Assembly (NCBI RefSeq): GCF_010731695.1
Contig: NZ_AP022586.1
Location: forward strand, 2,418,001-2,482,000
Source: Mycolicibacterium litorale
Lineage (GTDB): Bacteria; Actinomycetota; Actinomycetes; Mycobacteriales; Mycobacteriaceae
Direction: 5' to 3'
Length of the DNA stretch: 64,000 bases
Below are positions 36,598-47,363 of the stretch, piece after piece; within the stretch, counting starts at the first letter, position 1; each line of letters starts with the position of its first letter. The translations under genes and the position numbers were made by a program. The notes beneath the pieces are model-generated. The model worked only from the letters and a program-made list of their open reading frames with translations. It ran no database searches and had not been told where the DNA came from.

Positions 36598-37455
36598 TCA
36601 GGTGCGGCGAATCCGCGGGCGGGGCTGACAGCGCGGACAGTAGAACGACGAGCGGTTCATGAACTTCTCGCGGCGGATGATCGCTCCGCACCGCCGGCAC
36701 GGCTCACCCTCGCGGCCGTAGGCGTCCAGCGACCGGTCGAAGTAACCGGACTCTCCGTTGACGTTGACATAGAGCGAGTCGAACGACGTGCCGCCCTGCC
36801 CGAGTGCCTCGGTCATCACCTCGGCCGCCGCGTCGAGCAGCTCCCCGAGCTGCTTGCGGGTCAGCGCCGACGCGGGCCGGGCGCCGTTGACCTTGGCCCG
36901 CCACAACGCCTCGTCGGCGTAGATGTTGCCGATGCCGGATACCACCGTCTGGTCGAGCAGCTGGCGTTTGATCTCAGAATGCTTGCCGCGCAACACTTTA
37001 ACGACCGCATCGCGGTCGAACAGCGGGTCGAGCGGATCGCGCGCCAGGTGCGCGACGGGCATCGGGACGTCGGTGCCGTCGACGGTGACCATGTCGGCGA
37101 GCAGCCAGCCGCCGAAGGTCCGCTGATCGACGAAGCTCAGCGCCGTCCCGTCGTCGAGCAGCGCGGCGATGCGCAGGTGGTCTTCTTTCGGGATCGGTCC
37201 GAGCAGCATCTGTCCGCTCATCCCGAGGTGCACCACCAGCGCGGCACCGTCCTCCAGCGTCAGCCACAGATACTTGCCACGCCGTCCGGTACCGGTGATG
37301 CGCGCATCCAGCAGCCGGGCCGTCAGATCGGCGGGGCCGGCCTCGTGGCGCCGCACCGCGCGCGGATGGTGCACCCGCACCGCGGCGATCGTCTTGCCGG
37401 TGACGTGCGCGTCCAGGCCGCGCCGGACGACCTCGACCTCGGGTAGCTCGGGCAT
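36598..37455 (-). CDS. fpg: Formamidopyrimidine-DNA glycosylase
   Basis: 285-aa Fpg/MutM that removes 8-oxoguanine and FaPy lesions. The N-terminal [13 protein letters not shown] carries the catalytic Pro2 and Glu3, Lys in RGKYLWL, the H2TH region [16 protein letters not shown], and a C-terminal zinc finger (CRRCG...CPRCQ). It follows rnc by a 6-nt gap in the rnc-fpg operon. Confidence 0.96.
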   Translation of the reverse strand: MPELPEVEVVRRGLDAHVTGKTIAAVRVHHPRAVRRHEAGPADLTARLLDARITGTGRRGKYLWLTLEDGAALVVHLGMSGQMLLGPIPKEDHLRIAALLDDGTALSFVDQRTFGGWLLADMVTVDGTDVPMPVAHLARDPLDPLFDRDAVVKVLRGKHSEIKRQLLDQTVVSGIGNIYADEALWRAKVNGARPASALTRKQLGELLDAAAEVMTEALGQGGTSFDSLYVNVNGESGYFDRSLDAYGREGEPCRRCGAIIRREKFMNRSSFYCPRCQPRPRIRRT

Positions 37456-37461
37456 GCGGGG

Positions 37462-38169
37462 CTACGACTTGTCCAGCGCCGTACTGTCCAGCGCCGTCCA
37501 CGCGGCCGCGGCGGCCTTGAGTTCGGCCTCCTTCTTGGTGCGACCGACACCCCTGCCGTATTCGATGTCGGTGACGAGCACCGACGCGGTGAACTCCTTG
37601 TCGTGGTCCGGGCCCGTCGAGGACACCACGTACGACGGGGCGCCCAGCCCGCGGGCGGCGGTGAGTTCCTGCAGGCTGCTCTTCCAGTCCAGACCGGCGC
37701 CCAGGGTGGGTGCGGTGTCGAGCAGACCAGCGAACAACCGCAGGATCACCTCACGCGCGACGGTCAGCCCGTACTCGACATAGATGGCGCCGAGCAGGGA
37801 TTCGACGCCGTCGGCGAGGATGCTCGACTTGTCGGCGCCGCCGGAGTTCTCCTCGCCCTTGCCCAGCAGCAGATACGCGCCGAGACCGTCGTCGGACAGT
37901 TTGCGGCCGACGTCGGCGAGCGCCTGGGTGTTGACGATGCTGGCCCGCAGTTTGGCGAGGTCCCCCTCGGACCGGTCGGGGTGGCGGTGGTAGAGCTCCT
38001 CGGTGATGGTCAGGCCGAGCACTGCGTCGCCGAGGAATTCGAGGCGTTCGTTGGTGGGCAGGCCGCCGTGCTCGTACGAGTAGCTGCGGTGGGTGAGCGC
38101 CATGGTGAGCAGATCGTCGGGCAGGTCGACGCCGAGCGCCGCCAGCAGCGGCGAACGGTCCACCGTCAC
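37462..38169 (-). CDS. rnc: Ribonuclease III
   Basis: 235-aa dsRNA endonuclease for rRNA and mRNA processing. The signature is [14 protein letters not shown], with the second acidic site [15 protein letters not shown] and a C-terminal dsRNA-binding domain ([22 protein letters not shown]... [19 protein letters not shown]). The GTG start at 38169 overlaps the stop of the DUF177 gene (GTGA); upstream in-frame sequence is shadow of that gene. Confidence 0.96.
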   Translation of the reverse strand: MTVDRSPLLAALGVDLPDDLLTMALTHRSYSYEHGGLPTNERLEFLGDAVLGLTITEELYHRHPDRSEGDLAKLRASIVNTQALADVGRKLSDDGLGAYLLLGKGEENSGGADKSSILADGVESLLGAIYVEYGLTVAREVILRLFAGLLDTAPTLGAGLDWKSSLQELTAARGLGAPSYVVSSTGPDHDKEFTASVLVTDIEYGRGVGRTKKEAELKAAAAAWTALDSTALDKS

Positions 38170-38732
38170 TTGTCGTCTCGTTCCAGCAGGCCGCTGAGCT
38201 TGGCCCAGCGCGGGTCGATCGTCTCGTGGTGGTGGCCCGGTTCGGCGGTGTTCAGCGCGATCCCGCATTCGGCGCACAGCCCCGCGCAGTCCGGCCGGCA
38301 CAGCGGCGCGAACGGCAACGCCAAGCCGACCGCGTCGATGATCGGTTGCTCGAGGTCGACGGTGTCCGGCACGCCGATGGCACCGACGCGACCCACCTCG
38401 TCCTCCTCGGTGGTCGCGTCGGTGGTGCTGTCGGGATAGGCGAACAGCTCGGTCAGCTCGATCTCGACCTCACCGGTCAGCGGCGTAAGACATCTGGCGC
38501 ACTCACCGGTCGTGGGCCCGCTGACCGTGCCGGTGACCAGCACGCCCTCGGACACCGCCTGCACGAGCAGGTCGAGCGTCAACGGGTCACCCTGGGCGAT
38601 GCCGATCAGGTCCAGCCCGATCCGCGACGGGGCGGGCACGGTCTCCTGGAACGTCATCATCGAGCCTGGTCGCCGGCCCAGTCGGGAGATATCGAGCACG
38701 AGCGGCGATCGTGCTGCCCTGTGCGTCGCCAT
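38166..38732 (-). CDS. DUF177 / YceD-family protein (Rv2926c-like)
   Basis: 188-aa YceD-family protein, linked in bacteria and plastids to 23S rRNA accumulation. It has paired Cys motifs: CARCLTPL in the middle and [13 protein letters not shown] near the end, likely binding zinc. In many bacteria yceD is followed by rpmF; here, as in mycobacteria generally, it is followed by rnc with a 4-nt overlap. Confidence 0.9.
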   Translation of the reverse strand: MATHRAARSPLVLDISRLGRRPGSMMTFQETVPAPSRIGLDLIGIAQGDPLTLDLLVQAVSEGVLVTGTVSGPTTGECARCLTPLTGEVEIELTELFAYPDSTTDATTEEDEVGRVGAIGVPDTVDLEQPIIDAVGLALPFAPLCRPDCAGLCAECGIALNTAEPGHHHETIDPRWAKLSGLLERDDK

Positions 38733-38791
38733 GCCTCGATCCTACGGCGCGGGCCTATGGCGTTTTCCGCACCACCGGGCGTGGTCGCCGC

Positions 38792-39529
38792 TCAGCGGGC
38801 CGCGTAGTCGTGCGTGCCGGCCGCGGTGCGCAGCTGGTGGCGACCGCGGCCCACCGAACGAAGTGTGCCGTTGAGGAAGTCCTCGAATTCGGCGAGTTTG
38901 CTGTCGACGTAGATGTCGCATTCACCGCGCAACCGGTCGGCCTCGGCGTGGGCGGTGTCGATGAGCCGGGTGGCCTCGGCGGTCGCGGTCGAGACGATCT
39001 CGGTCTGCGACACCAGGCGCTGCTGCTCCTTGATGCCTTCCTGGACGGCCTTCTCGTAGGCGAGGTTGCCGCTCTCGATCAACCGGTCGGCTTCGGACTT
39101 CGCGCGGCCGGTGCTGGCGTCGTATTCGCGCTTGGCGGTCGCCATGACCCGCGAGGCCTCCTCGCGCGCCTCGCCGACCATGCGCTCGCTGTGCTGACGC
39201 GCCTCGCCCACCATCCGGTCGGCCTGGGCCTTGGCGTCGGCCAGCAGCCGGTCCGCCTCGGCGCGGGCGTGATTGACCATCGACTCGGCTTCGGCGCGCG
39301 CATTCGTCACCATCGACTCCGAGTGCTCCTTGGCGTCCCGCAGCATGGAGTCGCGGGCGTCGAGGACGTCCTGGGCGTCGTCGAGTTCGCCGGGAATGGC
39401 GTCCTTGATGTCGTCGATCAGCTCGAGGACGTCGCCGCGAGGGACGACACAGCCTGCCGTCATCGGCACGCCGCGGGCTTCTTCGACGATCGCGCCCAGT
39501 TCGTCGAGCGCTTCAAAAACTCGGTACAC
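38792..39529 (-). CDS. sepIVA: DivIVA-like septation protein SepIVA (Rv2927c orthologue)
   Basis: 245-aa protein starting MYRVFEALDELGAIVEEARGVPM, then nearly continuous coiled coil (about 60-220) made of heptad-like units such as ARAEAESMVNHARAEADRLL. This matches the DivIVA-domain protein SepIVA, reported as needed for mycobacterial septation. The start is GTG at 39529. The gap to the hemerythrin gene upstream (39530-39672) holds only its promoter region. Confidence 0.88.
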   Translation of the reverse strand: MYRVFEALDELGAIVEEARGVPMTAGCVVPRGDVLELIDDIKDAIPGELDDAQDVLDARDSMLRDAKEHSESMVTNARAEAESMVNHARAEADRLLADAKAQADRMVGEARQHSERMVGEAREEASRVMATAKREYDASTGRAKSEADRLIESGNLAYEKAVQEGIKEQQRLVSQTEIVSTATAEATRLIDTAHAEADRLRGECDIYVDSKLAEFEDFLNGTLRSVGRGRHQLRTAAGTHDYAAR

Positions 39530-39672
39530 GGCAACACCCTCCAGGCGTAGTTGTTGGTTACCAGTGTGCCTGGTGTTACGCCTGTGACTGGGCTTCCCGC
39601 CCCGGTGTGTCTTCCGCCAGGCACGTCTGGCACGGCTGTGACACCGAGGTTATGTCAAGTGGCGCCGGGCGC

Positions 39673-40239
39673 TCAGCGCAGTGCGGCCCCGATGACGTCC
39701 CTGGCCCGGTCGATCATCGACGCGAACGGTCCGACCGCGAAGTTGAGCTTCGCCGATTCCACGCCGGGATGCGGACGCGTCGGGGCGATGGCCTCGGCCG
39801 CCCGCACCGCCGACGCGAGCCGCTTGAGATCGTCCGCGTCGAGCTCGCGCTGCAGTTTGTCGAACTCCTCGTGCTCCTCGCGCTCGGCGTGGTCGACGAC
39901 GGCGTCGCGGAACGACGCCAGCTCCTCGAGGAACTGCGGCGAGCCGAAGTCCATGCCCTCCAGCTTCGACAGCTGCTCCTTGGCGTCGTGCTCCTCGGCC
40001 AGCCGGGCGTCGACGATCTCGTCCCCCGCCTCGATCTCCTGTCGCGCCCGCGGGTGGACCACCATCTCCTCGGCGGTCTCGTGCACCGCCAGCAGCTGGC
40101 GCAGTTCGGTGAACGCCTTCTCCCGCGCCTCCTCCGAGGACGCCGAGAACACCTCCTCGAACATGTCCTTGATCAGGTTGTGCTGGTCTTTGAGGAACCG
40201 GACGACGTCGTCGGTCGACTGAACGAACGTTTCAACCAT
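39673..40239 (-). CDS. Hemerythrin HHE-domain protein
   Basis: A 188-aa protein with a hemerythrin-like four-helix bundle. Candidate iron ligands are His in LKDQHNLIKDMFEEV, HETAEEMVVHP, EEHDAKEQL and VDHAEREEHEEF, spaced as in HHE domains. GGAGG sits 8 nt before the ATG at 40239; an upstream ATG adds a 17-residue lead with no family match. In M. tuberculosis this interval, between Rv2927c and coaD, is filled by the PDIM/PGL lipid locus. Role here is unknown; relatives sense or buffer oxygen, NO or peroxide. Confidence 0.87.
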   Translation of the reverse strand: MVETFVQSTDDVVRFLKDQHNLIKDMFEEVFSASSEEAREKAFTELRQLLAVHETAEEMVVHPRARQEIEAGDEIVDARLAEEHDAKEQLSKLEGMDFGSPQFLEELASFRDAVVDHAEREEHEEFDKLQRELDADDLKRLASAVRAAEAIAPTRPHPGVESAKLNFAVGPFASMIDRARDVIGAALR

Positions 40240-40317
40240 GGGAAAACCTCCGGGATGGGCTGTGTCGGCGCAGGTGGGCTGGTGCGCCACCGCAGTCCTA
40301 CCCCTGCCGGTATCTGC

Positions 40318-40794
40318 TCAACCGCGCAGTTTGGCCTGCAACCGCACGTTGACGGCCTCGGGCAGCAGTGCCGAGACGTCACCGCCGAGCGTGGCGACCT
40401 CCTTGGCCAGCGACGACGAGACGAACGAGTACTGCGGGGTCGAGGCGACGAAGAACGTGTCCACACCGGCGACGTGCTTGTTCATCTGGGCCATCTGCAG
40501 CTCGTACTCGAAGTCGGTGCTGCTGCGCAGTCCCTTGACGATCGCGGTGAGCCCCCGCGCCCGGACGAAGTCGACGACCAGCCCCTGACCCGATTCGATG
40601 CGCAGGTTCGGCAGGTGCGCGGTCGACTCCGCGATCATCTCGATGCGCTCCTCGGCGGTGAACATGCCCTTCTTGTTCGGGTTGACCAGCACCGCGACGA
40701 TGACCTCGTCGAACTGCGCGGCGGCCCGCTCGAAGATGTCGACGTGGCCGAGGGTCACCGGGTCGAACGAGCCAGGACACACCGCGCCACTCAT
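40318..40794 (-). CDS. coaD: Phosphopantetheine adenylyltransferase
   Basis: 158-aa CoaD, the fourth step of coenzyme A synthesis. The nucleotidyltransferase motif [17 protein letters not shown] with T/HxGH (TLGH, residues 14-17) and the later [13 protein letters not shown] (the ISSTxxR-like region) are present. It lies 36 nt after rsmD, the usual rsmD-coaD order. Confidence 0.96.
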   Translation of the reverse strand: MSGAVCPGSFDPVTLGHVDIFERAAAQFDEVIVAVLVNPNKKGMFTAEERIEMIAESTAHLPNLRIESGQGLVVDFVRARGLTAIVKGLRSSTDFEYELQMAQMNKHVAGVDTFFVASTPQYSFVSSSLAKEVATLGGDVSALLPEAVNVRLQAKLRG

Positions 40795-40830
40795 GGGTGA
40801 CGACGGTACCTGATCACCACAGGCGTCACA

Positions 40831-41388
40831 TCAGTCGCATTCGGCCATGTCGAGGCGGGTGTCGCCGTAACGGCGTGACGGCCACGGCGACCAGCCCGGC
40901 GGCCACCGCAGGTCCGTGCCCGAGGCCCGCCGTTCGATCGCCGCCACCGTCCCGGTGCGCACCCATCCCCCGGCGTCGAGTGCGGTCAGCATCGCCTCGA
41001 TAGCGGTGTCCGGTACGTCGTAGGGCGGGTCGGCCAGCACGAGGTCGACGGGCCGGTCGGTCCCGCCGGCCAGGATGGTCGCCACCGGCGCGCGCCGCAC
41101 CTCCGCGGCGGCGCCGACCCCGAGGCCGGCGATGTTGGCGCTGATCGTGCGCGCCGCGCGGTGGTCCTGCTCGACGAACACCGCTCGCGCGGCCCCCCGC
41201 GAGAGCGCCTCGAGGCCGAGCGCGCCGGACCCGGCGTACAGGTCGAGCACGGCAAGCCCGTCGAAGTCCAGCCGAGCGTCGAGGACGTTGAACAGCGCTT
41301 CGCGCACGCGGTCGGCGGTCGGCCGGGTTCCCTTGGGAGGCACCGTGATCCGCCGTCCGCCGAGTGACCCGGCGATGATCCGGGTCAG
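40831..41388 (-). CDS. rsmD: 16S rRNA m2G966 methyltransferase RsmD, probable CTG start
   Basis: 185-aa SAM methyltransferase. It has [13 protein letters not shown] at the N-terminus, [17 protein letters not shown] motif [20 protein letters not shown] and catalytic LVLADPPYD. The family N-terminus (MTRII) aligns with a CTG at 41388, whose last two bases plus A form the TGA stop of pyc (CTGA). No ATG, GTG or TTG is available at this point; the next in-frame candidates lie inside the conserved domain or far upstream. Initiation by CTG coupled to pyc termination is therefore inferred. Confidence 0.9.
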   Translation of the reverse strand: MTRIIAGSLGGRRITVPPKGTRPTADRVREALFNVLDARLDFDGLAVLDLYAGSGALGLEALSRGAARAVFVEQDHRAARTISANIAGLGVGAAAEVRRAPVATILAGGTDRPVDLVLADPPYDVPDTAIEAMLTALDAGGWVRTGTVAAIERRASGTDLRWPPGWSPWPSRRYGDTRLDMAECD

Positions 41389-44300
41389 CTGACCACCACC
41401 AGCAGATCGCCGCCCTCGACCTGGGCGGTCGCCGAGACCGCGACACGGTCGACGGTGCCCGCCTTGGGTGCGGTGATCGCGGCCTCCATCTTCATCGCCT
41501 CGATGGTCGCGATGGTCTGTCCCGCGCTCACCGTGTCGCCGGCACTCACGCCGACGGTCACCACCCCGGCGAACGGGGCGGCGACGTGGTCGGGGTTGGT
41601 GCGATCGGCCTTCTCCGCGGTCGGGACGTCGCTGGCCACACTGTGGTCGCGCACCAGCACCGGGCGCAGCTGGCCGTTGAGGATGCACATCACCGTGCGC
41701 ATGCCGCGTTCGTCCGGATCGGACACCGCCTCGAGCCCGATGAGCAGTTCGACCCCGCGTTCGAGGACGACCCGGTGCTCGTCGCCTTGGCGCAACCCGT
41801 AGAAGAACTGGTTTGCGCTCAACCGCGAGGTGTCGCCGTAGGTCTCGCGGTGCGCCTCGAACTCCTTGGTGGGACCGGGGAACAGCAACCGGTTCAGCGC
41901 CGCCTGCCGTTTGGCGCCGGGCTGCGCGAGCACCGCCTCGTCCTCGGCCGACAACTCCTCGACCGGTTTGGCCGCCGCGCGTCCCGCCAGCGCCTTGCTG
42001 CGCAGCGGTTCGGGCCACCCGCCCGGCGGATCGCCGAGTTCGCCACGCAGGAAACCGATCACGCTGTCGGGGATGTCGAAACGTGCCGGGTCCTCGGCGA
42101 ACTCCTCTGCGGTGATCCCCGCGCCGACCAGTGACAGCGCCAGATCGCCGACGACCTTGCTCGACGGGGTCACCTTGACCAGCCGGCCCAGGATGCGGTC
42201 GGCAGCCGCGTACGCCTCTTCGATCTCCTCGAACCGGTCACCCAGCCCGAGCGCGATCGCCTGCTGGCGCAGATTGCTCAGCTGGCCGCCCGGGATCTCG
42301 TGGCGGTACACCCGCCCGGTCGGAGCGGGCAGTCCGGATTCGAAGGGCGCGTACACCCTTCGCAGCGCTTCCCAATACGGTTCGAGATCGCACACCGCCG
42401 CCAGCGACAGCCCGGTGTCGTACTCGGTGTGCGCGGCCGCGGCGACGATCGAACTCAGCGCCGGCTGGCTGGTGGTGCCGGCCAGCGGGGCGGCGGCCCC
42501 GTCGACCGCCGACGCGCCCGCCTGCCACGCCGCGGTGTAGGTGGCCAGCTGACCGCCCGGGGTGTCGTGGGTGTGCACGTGCACCGGCAGATCGAAGCGC
42601 GAACGCAGCGCCGTGACCAATTTGGTGGCCGCCTGCGGGCGCAACAGCCCGGCCATGTCCTTGATCGCGAGCACATGAGCTCCGGCCTCGACGATCTGTT
42701 CGGCCAGCCGCAGGTAGTAGTCGAGCGTGTAGAGGTTCTCGGCCGGATCGGACAGGTCGCCGGTGTAGGACATCGCGACTTCGGCGACGGCCGTTCCGGT
42801 TTCGCGTACGGCGTCGATCGCCGGGCGCATCGAGTCGACGTTGTTCAGCGCGTCGAAGATGCGGTAGATGTCGATGCCCACCGCGGTGGCCTCTTCGACG
42901 AATGCGGTCGTCACGGTTTCCGGATACGGGGTGTAGCCCACCGTGTTCCGGCCGCGCAGCAGCATCTGCAGACAGATGTTCGGCACCGCCTCGCGCAGCG
43001 CGGCCAGCCGCTCCCACGGATCCTCTTTCAGGAACCGCAGCGCCACATCGTAGGTGGCACCGCCCCAGCACTCGATCGAGAGCAGTTCCGGTGTCATCCG
43101 CGCGATGTGCGGCGCCACCATCAGCAAGCCCGTCGTGCGGATCCGGGTGGCCAGCAGCGACTGGTGGGCGTCACGAAACGTCGTGTCGGTCACGCCGACC
43201 GCCGGGGTGTCGCGCAGCCAGCGGGCGAAGCCCTCGGGACCCAGCTCCATCAGCTTCTGCTTGCTACCGCTCGGCGGCGGCGTCGACGGGTCGAGCTGCG
43301 GGAGCTTGTCGTGTGGGTACACCGCCGACGGCCGCGGCCCGTGCGGCTGGTTGACCGTCACGTCGGCCAGGTAGTTGAGGATCTTGGTGCCGCGATCCGC
43401 CGGCGTGCGGGCGGTCAGAAGGTAGGGCCGTTCGTCGATGAACGACGTCGTGACCCGGCCGGCCCGGAAATCCGGATCGTTGACCACGGCCTGCAGGAAC
43501 GGGATGTTCGTCGACACCCCGCGCACCCGGAACTCCGCGAGCGCGCGTCGGGCCCTGGCCACCGCGGTCGAGAAATCGCGGCCCCGGCACGTCAACTTGA
43601 CCAACATGGAGTCGAAGTGGGCGCTGATCTCCGCGCCCAGCACGGTGCCGCCGTCCAGGCGGATCCCCGCGCCGCCCGGCGAGCGGTACCCGGTGATGCG
43701 GCCGGTGTCGGGGCGGAAGCCGTTGGCCGGATCCTCGGTGGTGATGCGGCACTGCATCGCCGCGCCACGGATCTGCAGGGAATCCTGGCTCAGGCCCAGA
43801 TCGGCCAGCGTCTCGCCGTCGGCGATCCGCATCTGCGATGCCACCAGGTCGACGTCGGTGATCTCCTCGGTCACCGTGTGCTCCACCTGGATGCGGGGGT
43901 TCATCTCGATGAAGACGTGCCTGCCCCGCTCGTCGAGCAGGAACTCGACCGTGCCGGCGTAGCTGTAGCCGATCTGGCGGGCGAAGGCCACCGCGTCGGC
44001 GCAGATCCGTTCGCGCAGTTCGGGATCGAGGTTCGGCGCAGGGGCCAGCTCGATGACCTTCTGGTGGCGCCGCTGCACGCTGCAGTCCCGCTCGAACAGG
44101 TGCATGACGTTGCCCTGTTGGTCGGCGAGGATCTGTACCTCGATGTGCCGGGGATTGACGACCGCCTGCTCCAGGTACACCATCGGGTCGCCGAACGCCG
44201 ACTCCGCCTCGCGGCTGGCCGCCTCGATCGCCTCGGGCAGCGCGTCGGGGTCGGTGACGCGCCGCATACCGCGCCCGCCGCCGCCGGACACGGCCTTGAC

Positions 44301-44768
44301 GAACACGGGGAAGTCCATGTCACCGGCAGCGGCGACCAGTTCCTCGACCGACGACGACGGCGCCGAGGACCGCAGCACCGGCAGACCGGCGGCGCGCGCG
44401 GCCTCGATGGCCCGCGACTTGTTGCCGGTCAGCTCCAGCAGTTCGGCCCGCGGGCCGATGAACGTGATGCCCGCGTCCGCGCAGGCGGCCGCCAGCTCGG
44501 GATTCTCGGACAGGAAGCCGTAGCCGGGGTAGACCGCGTCGGCGCCCGCGTGCCGGGCGACCCGGATGATCTCGTCGACGGACAGATAGGCCCGAACCGG
44601 GTGGCCCATCTCCCCGATCTGATAGGACTCGTCGGCCTTGAGACGGTGCAGCGAATTGCGATCCTCGTACGGATACACCGCGACAGTCGCGATGCCCATC
44701 TCGTAGGCGGCGCGGAACGCCCGAATCGCGATCTCGCCGCGATTGGCGACCAGGACTTTGGAGATCAC
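41385..44768 (-). CDS. pyc: Pyruvate carboxylase
   Basis: 1127-aa biotin enzyme that makes oxaloacetate from pyruvate. Order: biotin carboxylase (1-450; [14 protein letters not shown]-grasp loop, [15 protein letters not shown]), carboxyltransferase barrel (about 535-830; [19 protein letters not shown], with carbamylated Lys candidate in AIKDMAG), PYC-type linker and C-terminal biotinyl domain with AMKM (biotin Lys1093). Full length for the family. Followed directly by rsmD with a 4-nt overlap; VKOR and DsbA-like genes lie upstream. Confidence 0.97.
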   Translation of the reverse strand: MISKVLVANRGEIAIRAFRAAYEMGIATVAVYPYEDRNSLHRLKADESYQIGEMGHPVRAYLSVDEIIRVARHAGADAVYPGYGFLSENPELAAACADAGITFIGPRAELLELTGNKSRAIEAARAAGLPVLRSSAPSSSVEELVAAAGDMDFPVFVKAVSGGGGRGMRRVTDPDALPEAIEAASREAESAFGDPMVYLEQAVVNPRHIEVQILADQQGNVMHLFERDCSVQRRHQKVIELAPAPNLDPELRERICADAVAFARQIGYSYAGTVEFLLDERGRHVFIEMNPRIQVEHTVTEEITDVDLVASQMRIADGETLADLGLSQDSLQIRGAAMQCRITTEDPANGFRPDTGRITGYRSPGGAGIRLDGGTVLGAEISAHFDSMLVKLTCRGRDFSTAVARARRALAEFRVRGVSTNIPFLQAVVNDPDFRAGRVTTSFIDERPYLLTARTPADRGTKILNYLADVTVNQPHGPRPSAVYPHDKLPQLDPSTPPPSGSKQKLMELGPEGFARWLRDTPAVGVTDTTFRDAHQSLLATRIRTTGLLMVAPHIARMTPELLSIECWGGATYDVALRFLKEDPWERLAALREAVPNICLQMLLRGRNTVGYTPYPETVTTAFVEEATAVGIDIYRIFDALNNVDSMRPAIDAVRETGTAVAEVAMSYTGDLSDPAENLYTLDYYLRLAEQIVEAGAHVLAIKDMAGLLRPQAATKLVTALRSRFDLPVHVHTHDTPGGQLATYTAAWQAGASAVDGAAAPLAGTTSQPALSSIVAAAAHTEYDTGLSLAAVCDLEPYWEALRRVYAPFESGLPAPTGRVYRHEIPGGQLSNLRQQAIALGLGDRFEEIEEAYAAADRILGRLVKVTPSSKVVGDLALSLVGAGITAEEFAEDPARFDIPDSVIGFLRGELGDPPGGWPEPLRSKALAGRAAAKPVEELSAEDEAVLAQPGAKRQAALNRLLFPGPTKEFEAHRETYGDTSRLSANQFFYGLRQGDEHRVVLERGVELLIGLEAVSDPDERGMRTVMCILNGQLRPVLVRDHSVASDVPTAEKADRTNPDHVAAPFAGVVTVGVSAGDTVSAGQTIATIEAMKMEAAITAPKAGTVDRVAVSATAQVEGGDLLVVVS

Positions 44769-44799
44769 GCGCTACCCTATCCCGCTGTGCCGGCGGCGC

Positions 44800-45435
44800 C
44801 TACAAAAGGGTCGACCAGTAGTCCCAGAACCGCACCAGGATCAGCAGGATCAGCGCGGTGAACCACAGCGCGGTCAGCGACCAACGCCACTGATGGACCG
44901 CGCGGGCCACCGCGTTCCCGGCCAGGGGCCGGCGCAGCGCGATCGACGACACCACGACGAGCAGCGGGATCGTGACCGCCCACACCACCATGCAGTAGGG
45001 GCACAGCGCACCGATGCGGTAGAGGCTCTGGAAGATCAGCCAGTGCACGAACACCGCGCCGAGCAGCGTGCCGACGGCCAGACCCGACCAGTACCAGCGC
45101 GGCAACCGCACGTTCGCCACTGCGAGCACACCGGTCACCGTGACGACCGAGAAGGCCGCGATGCCGATGAGCGGGTTGGGGAATCCGAACAGCGCCGCCT
45201 GCGGGGTCACCATCACCGAACCGCAGGACAGCACCGGGTTCAGCGAGCACGACGGGGTGTAGGTGGGATCGATCAACAGCTCGATCTTCTCGATCGTGAG
45301 CGTGGCCGCGGCGACGAGCCCGACCACACCGGCGATGAGCACCCACACGGCGCTCGCCCTTGGCACCGCGAGCCCGGCCGTCCGGTCGGCCGCCGGGGCG
45401 GTCGACGCGACGGTGTCGGGTGCGGTGGCGGTCAT
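44800..45435 (-). CDS. Vitamin K epoxide reductase (VKOR) family protein
   Basis: A 211-aa membrane protein with about five hydrophobic helices that reoxidises a DsbA-like partner using menaquinone. Loop cysteines are in CSLNPVLSCG, and the quinone-site CxxC is CPYC in a transmembrane helix. Its ATG overlaps the stop of the DsbA-like gene (ATGA), so the two are made together. It corresponds to Rv2968c. Confidence 0.92.
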   Translation of the reverse strand: MTATAPDTVASTAPAADRTAGLAVPRASAVWVLIAGVVGLVAAATLTIEKIELLIDPTYTPSCSLNPVLSCGSVMVTPQAALFGFPNPLIGIAAFSVVTVTGVLAVANVRLPRWYWSGLAVGTLLGAVFVHWLIFQSLYRIGALCPYCMVVWAVTIPLLVVVSSIALRRPLAGNAVARAVHQWRWSLTALWFTALILLILVRFWDYWSTLL

Positions 45436-46190
45436 GACGCGGGAGCCGGCGCCGGACCGTCCAGGCCGGGCACCTCGCCGACGATTTCCTTGATCTTGCT
45501 CACCAGCGCGTCCGGGGTGGACGGGTCGTAGTCCTCACCGTTGATGCGCACGCTCGGGGTGGCGCGGATATCGGTCGCCGCCGCCATGCCCTTGACCATG
45601 TCGACGTAGCGGCCCTTCTTGATGCAGTCGGGCACGCCGCCGCCGGCGCCGGCCTGGCGCGCCAGCTCGATGAGCTGCTCGTCGCCGGGGTAGGTGCCGC
45701 CGCCCTCGGCGGGCTGGATGCCCTCGGTGAACAGCGCGGCGTGGAACCGGCGGAAGGCGTCCTTGCTCTCGTCGGCGACGCAGTACGCGGCACTGCCTGC
45801 GCGCGACGAGTAGCCGTCGCCCTGCGCGTCGAGGATCGAGACCATGTAGTAGTCGGCGGCCACGGCGCCGGAGTCGATCAGCTTGTTGATGGTGGGCCCG
45901 AACTGGCGCTCGAAGTTGCCGCAGGCCGGGCACAGGAAGTCTTCGTAGAGCGACAGCACGGCCTTCGGCTCGCTGGTGCCCTCTTTGGTGATCACGTTCT
46001 CGGCGGCCACCCGCACCGCGGTCGCCTCACCGGAGGCCGGCTTGTCCTCCGCCGACATCACGATGTAGAGCACGAGAGCGACGGCGAAGACCACGACGAC
46101 AGCCGTCAGGCCGATCTGGATGAACAGATTGCGCTTGCGATCAGCCGCCTTCAGGTCGTAGCGGGGGTTCTTCTTCGGTTTCGTGGCCAC
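45432..46190 (-). CDS. Membrane-anchored DsbA-like thiol oxidoreductase
   Basis: A 252-aa protein with one N-terminal transmembrane helix (about 24-46) and an exported thioredoxin/DsbA domain carrying the active site CPACGNFE (about residue 90). A second Cys pair (YCVAD, DCIKKG) is in the helical insertion, and a cis-Pro loop reads ATPSVRING. It forms disulfides in exported proteins, with the VKOR homologue encoded by the overlapping next gene as its likely oxidant. Corresponds to Rv2969c. Confidence 0.93.
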   Translation of the reverse strand: MATKPKKNPRYDLKAADRKRNLFIQIGLTAVVVVFAVALVLYIVMSAEDKPASGEATAVRVAAENVITKEGTSEPKAVLSLYEDFLCPACGNFERQFGPTINKLIDSGAVAADYYMVSILDAQGDGYSSRAGSAAYCVADESKDAFRRFHAALFTEGIQPAEGGGTYPGDEQLIELARQAGAGGGVPDCIKKGRYVDMVKGMAAATDIRATPSVRINGEDYDPSTPDALVSKIKEIVGEVPGLDGPAPAPAS

Positions 46191-46223
46191 GCGACAAGCG
46201 TACCGGCGGGCCTGGCGGCCGCC

Positions 46224-47363
46224 CTAGCCGCGGCTGAGGTGGGCGCGTAGCGCGGAGATCATCGCCGCGGTGGCGGTGGCGCTGTCACCGCCGAGCGGGA
46301 AGAAGTTGGCGAACGCGTGGATCAGCGAGCCCTCCTGCCGCAGGTCGACCTCGACGCCCGCGGTGCGCAACGCCTCGGCGTAGCGGTTGCCCTCGTCGCG
46401 CAGCGGGTCGAAGCCCCCGGTGAGTACGAGTGCGGGCGGGAGCCCGGACAGGTCGTCGGCCAGCAGCGGGGACACCTCGGGATCGGTGCGGTCCACACTC
46501 GCGCCCTCGAGGTAATGGTCGGTGAACCACTTCATGTCGCGGGCGGTGAGGAAGTAGCCGTCGGCGAACAGGGTCTTGGAGCGCGTCTCGCTGCACACGT
46601 CGACCACGGGATAGAGGAGCAATTGCAGTGCGGGCATGGGCTCGCCGGCGTTGCGCGCCCGCTGGCAGACGACGGCGGCGAGGTTGCCGCCCGCGCTGTC
46701 GCCGCCGACCGCGATGCGCTCGGCGTCGACGCCCAGCTCGGCGGCGTGCTCGCCGGCCCAGCGAAAGGCGGCATAGGCGTCATCGGCCGCGGCGGGCGCC
46801 TTGTGTTCGGGCGCGAGCCGGTAGTCCACCGACAACACCGGGAGACCGCCGTCGCGGCAGATCAGCCGGCACAGCTCGTCGTGGCTGTCCAGGTCCCCGA
46901 TGACGAAGCCGCCGCCGTGGTAGAAGACCAGCAGCGCCGAGTCGGCCTCGGGCGTCGCCGGGCGGTACAGCCGCGCCGGGATGGCGCCGGCCGGGCCCGG
47001 GATGGTCAGCTCGGACACGTCGGTGACGATCGAGCTGGGGATCATGGCCGAGGTGATGCGCAGTTGGCGCCGCGACACCGCAACGTCGTCGCTGGACACG
47101 AGACCGCCGATCCCGGCGGCGCGCTGGGCTGCCAGCAGCAGCTGCAGCGTGGTGTCGAGGGTGTTGCCGTCGACGGTGACGGACCGGAAGCCCAGCAGCG
47201 CGCGCTTGACCGGTTCGGGCAGCAGCGGCAGGGTCCGCAACGTCACGCGGGTGCCCGCGTTGACCACGGCGTCGCGGACCCGGCTCCTGCCCCGGGGCGC
47301 AGGGTCACCGCTGCGGGTGGTCGGCCCGACGGGCGGTGCGGCGGCTGGCAGACTCGGCGACAT
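46224..47363 (-). CDS. lipN: Alpha/beta hydrolase, LipN-like esterase/lipase (HSL family)
   Basis: A 379-aa esterase of the hormone-sensitive lipase family. It has oxyanion motif FYHGGGFVIGD, nucleophile GDSAGGN, catalytic Asp in LTGGFDPLRD and His in SLIHAFANF. A 30-residue N-terminal lead precedes the conserved part. The ATG at 47363 gives the M. tuberculosis LipN length; it overlaps the ATG of the divergent aldo-keto reductase gene (CATG), leaving no intergenic DNA, so a later start is possible. Confidence 0.88.
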   Translation of the reverse strand: MSPSLPAAAPPVGPTTRSGDPAPRGRSRVRDAVVNAGTRVTLRTLPLLPEPVKRALLGFRSVTVDGNTLDTTLQLLLAAQRAAGIGGLVSSDDVAVSRRQLRITSAMIPSSIVTDVSELTIPGPAGAIPARLYRPATPEADSALLVFYHGGGFVIGDLDSHDELCRLICRDGGLPVLSVDYRLAPEHKAPAAADDAYAAFRWAGEHAAELGVDAERIAVGGDSAGGNLAAVVCQRARNAGEPMPALQLLLYPVVDVCSETRSKTLFADGYFLTARDMKWFTDHYLEGASVDRTDPEVSPLLADDLSGLPPALVLTGGFDPLRDEGNRYAEALRTAGVEVDLRQEGSLIHAFANFFPLGGDSATATAAMISALRAHLSRG

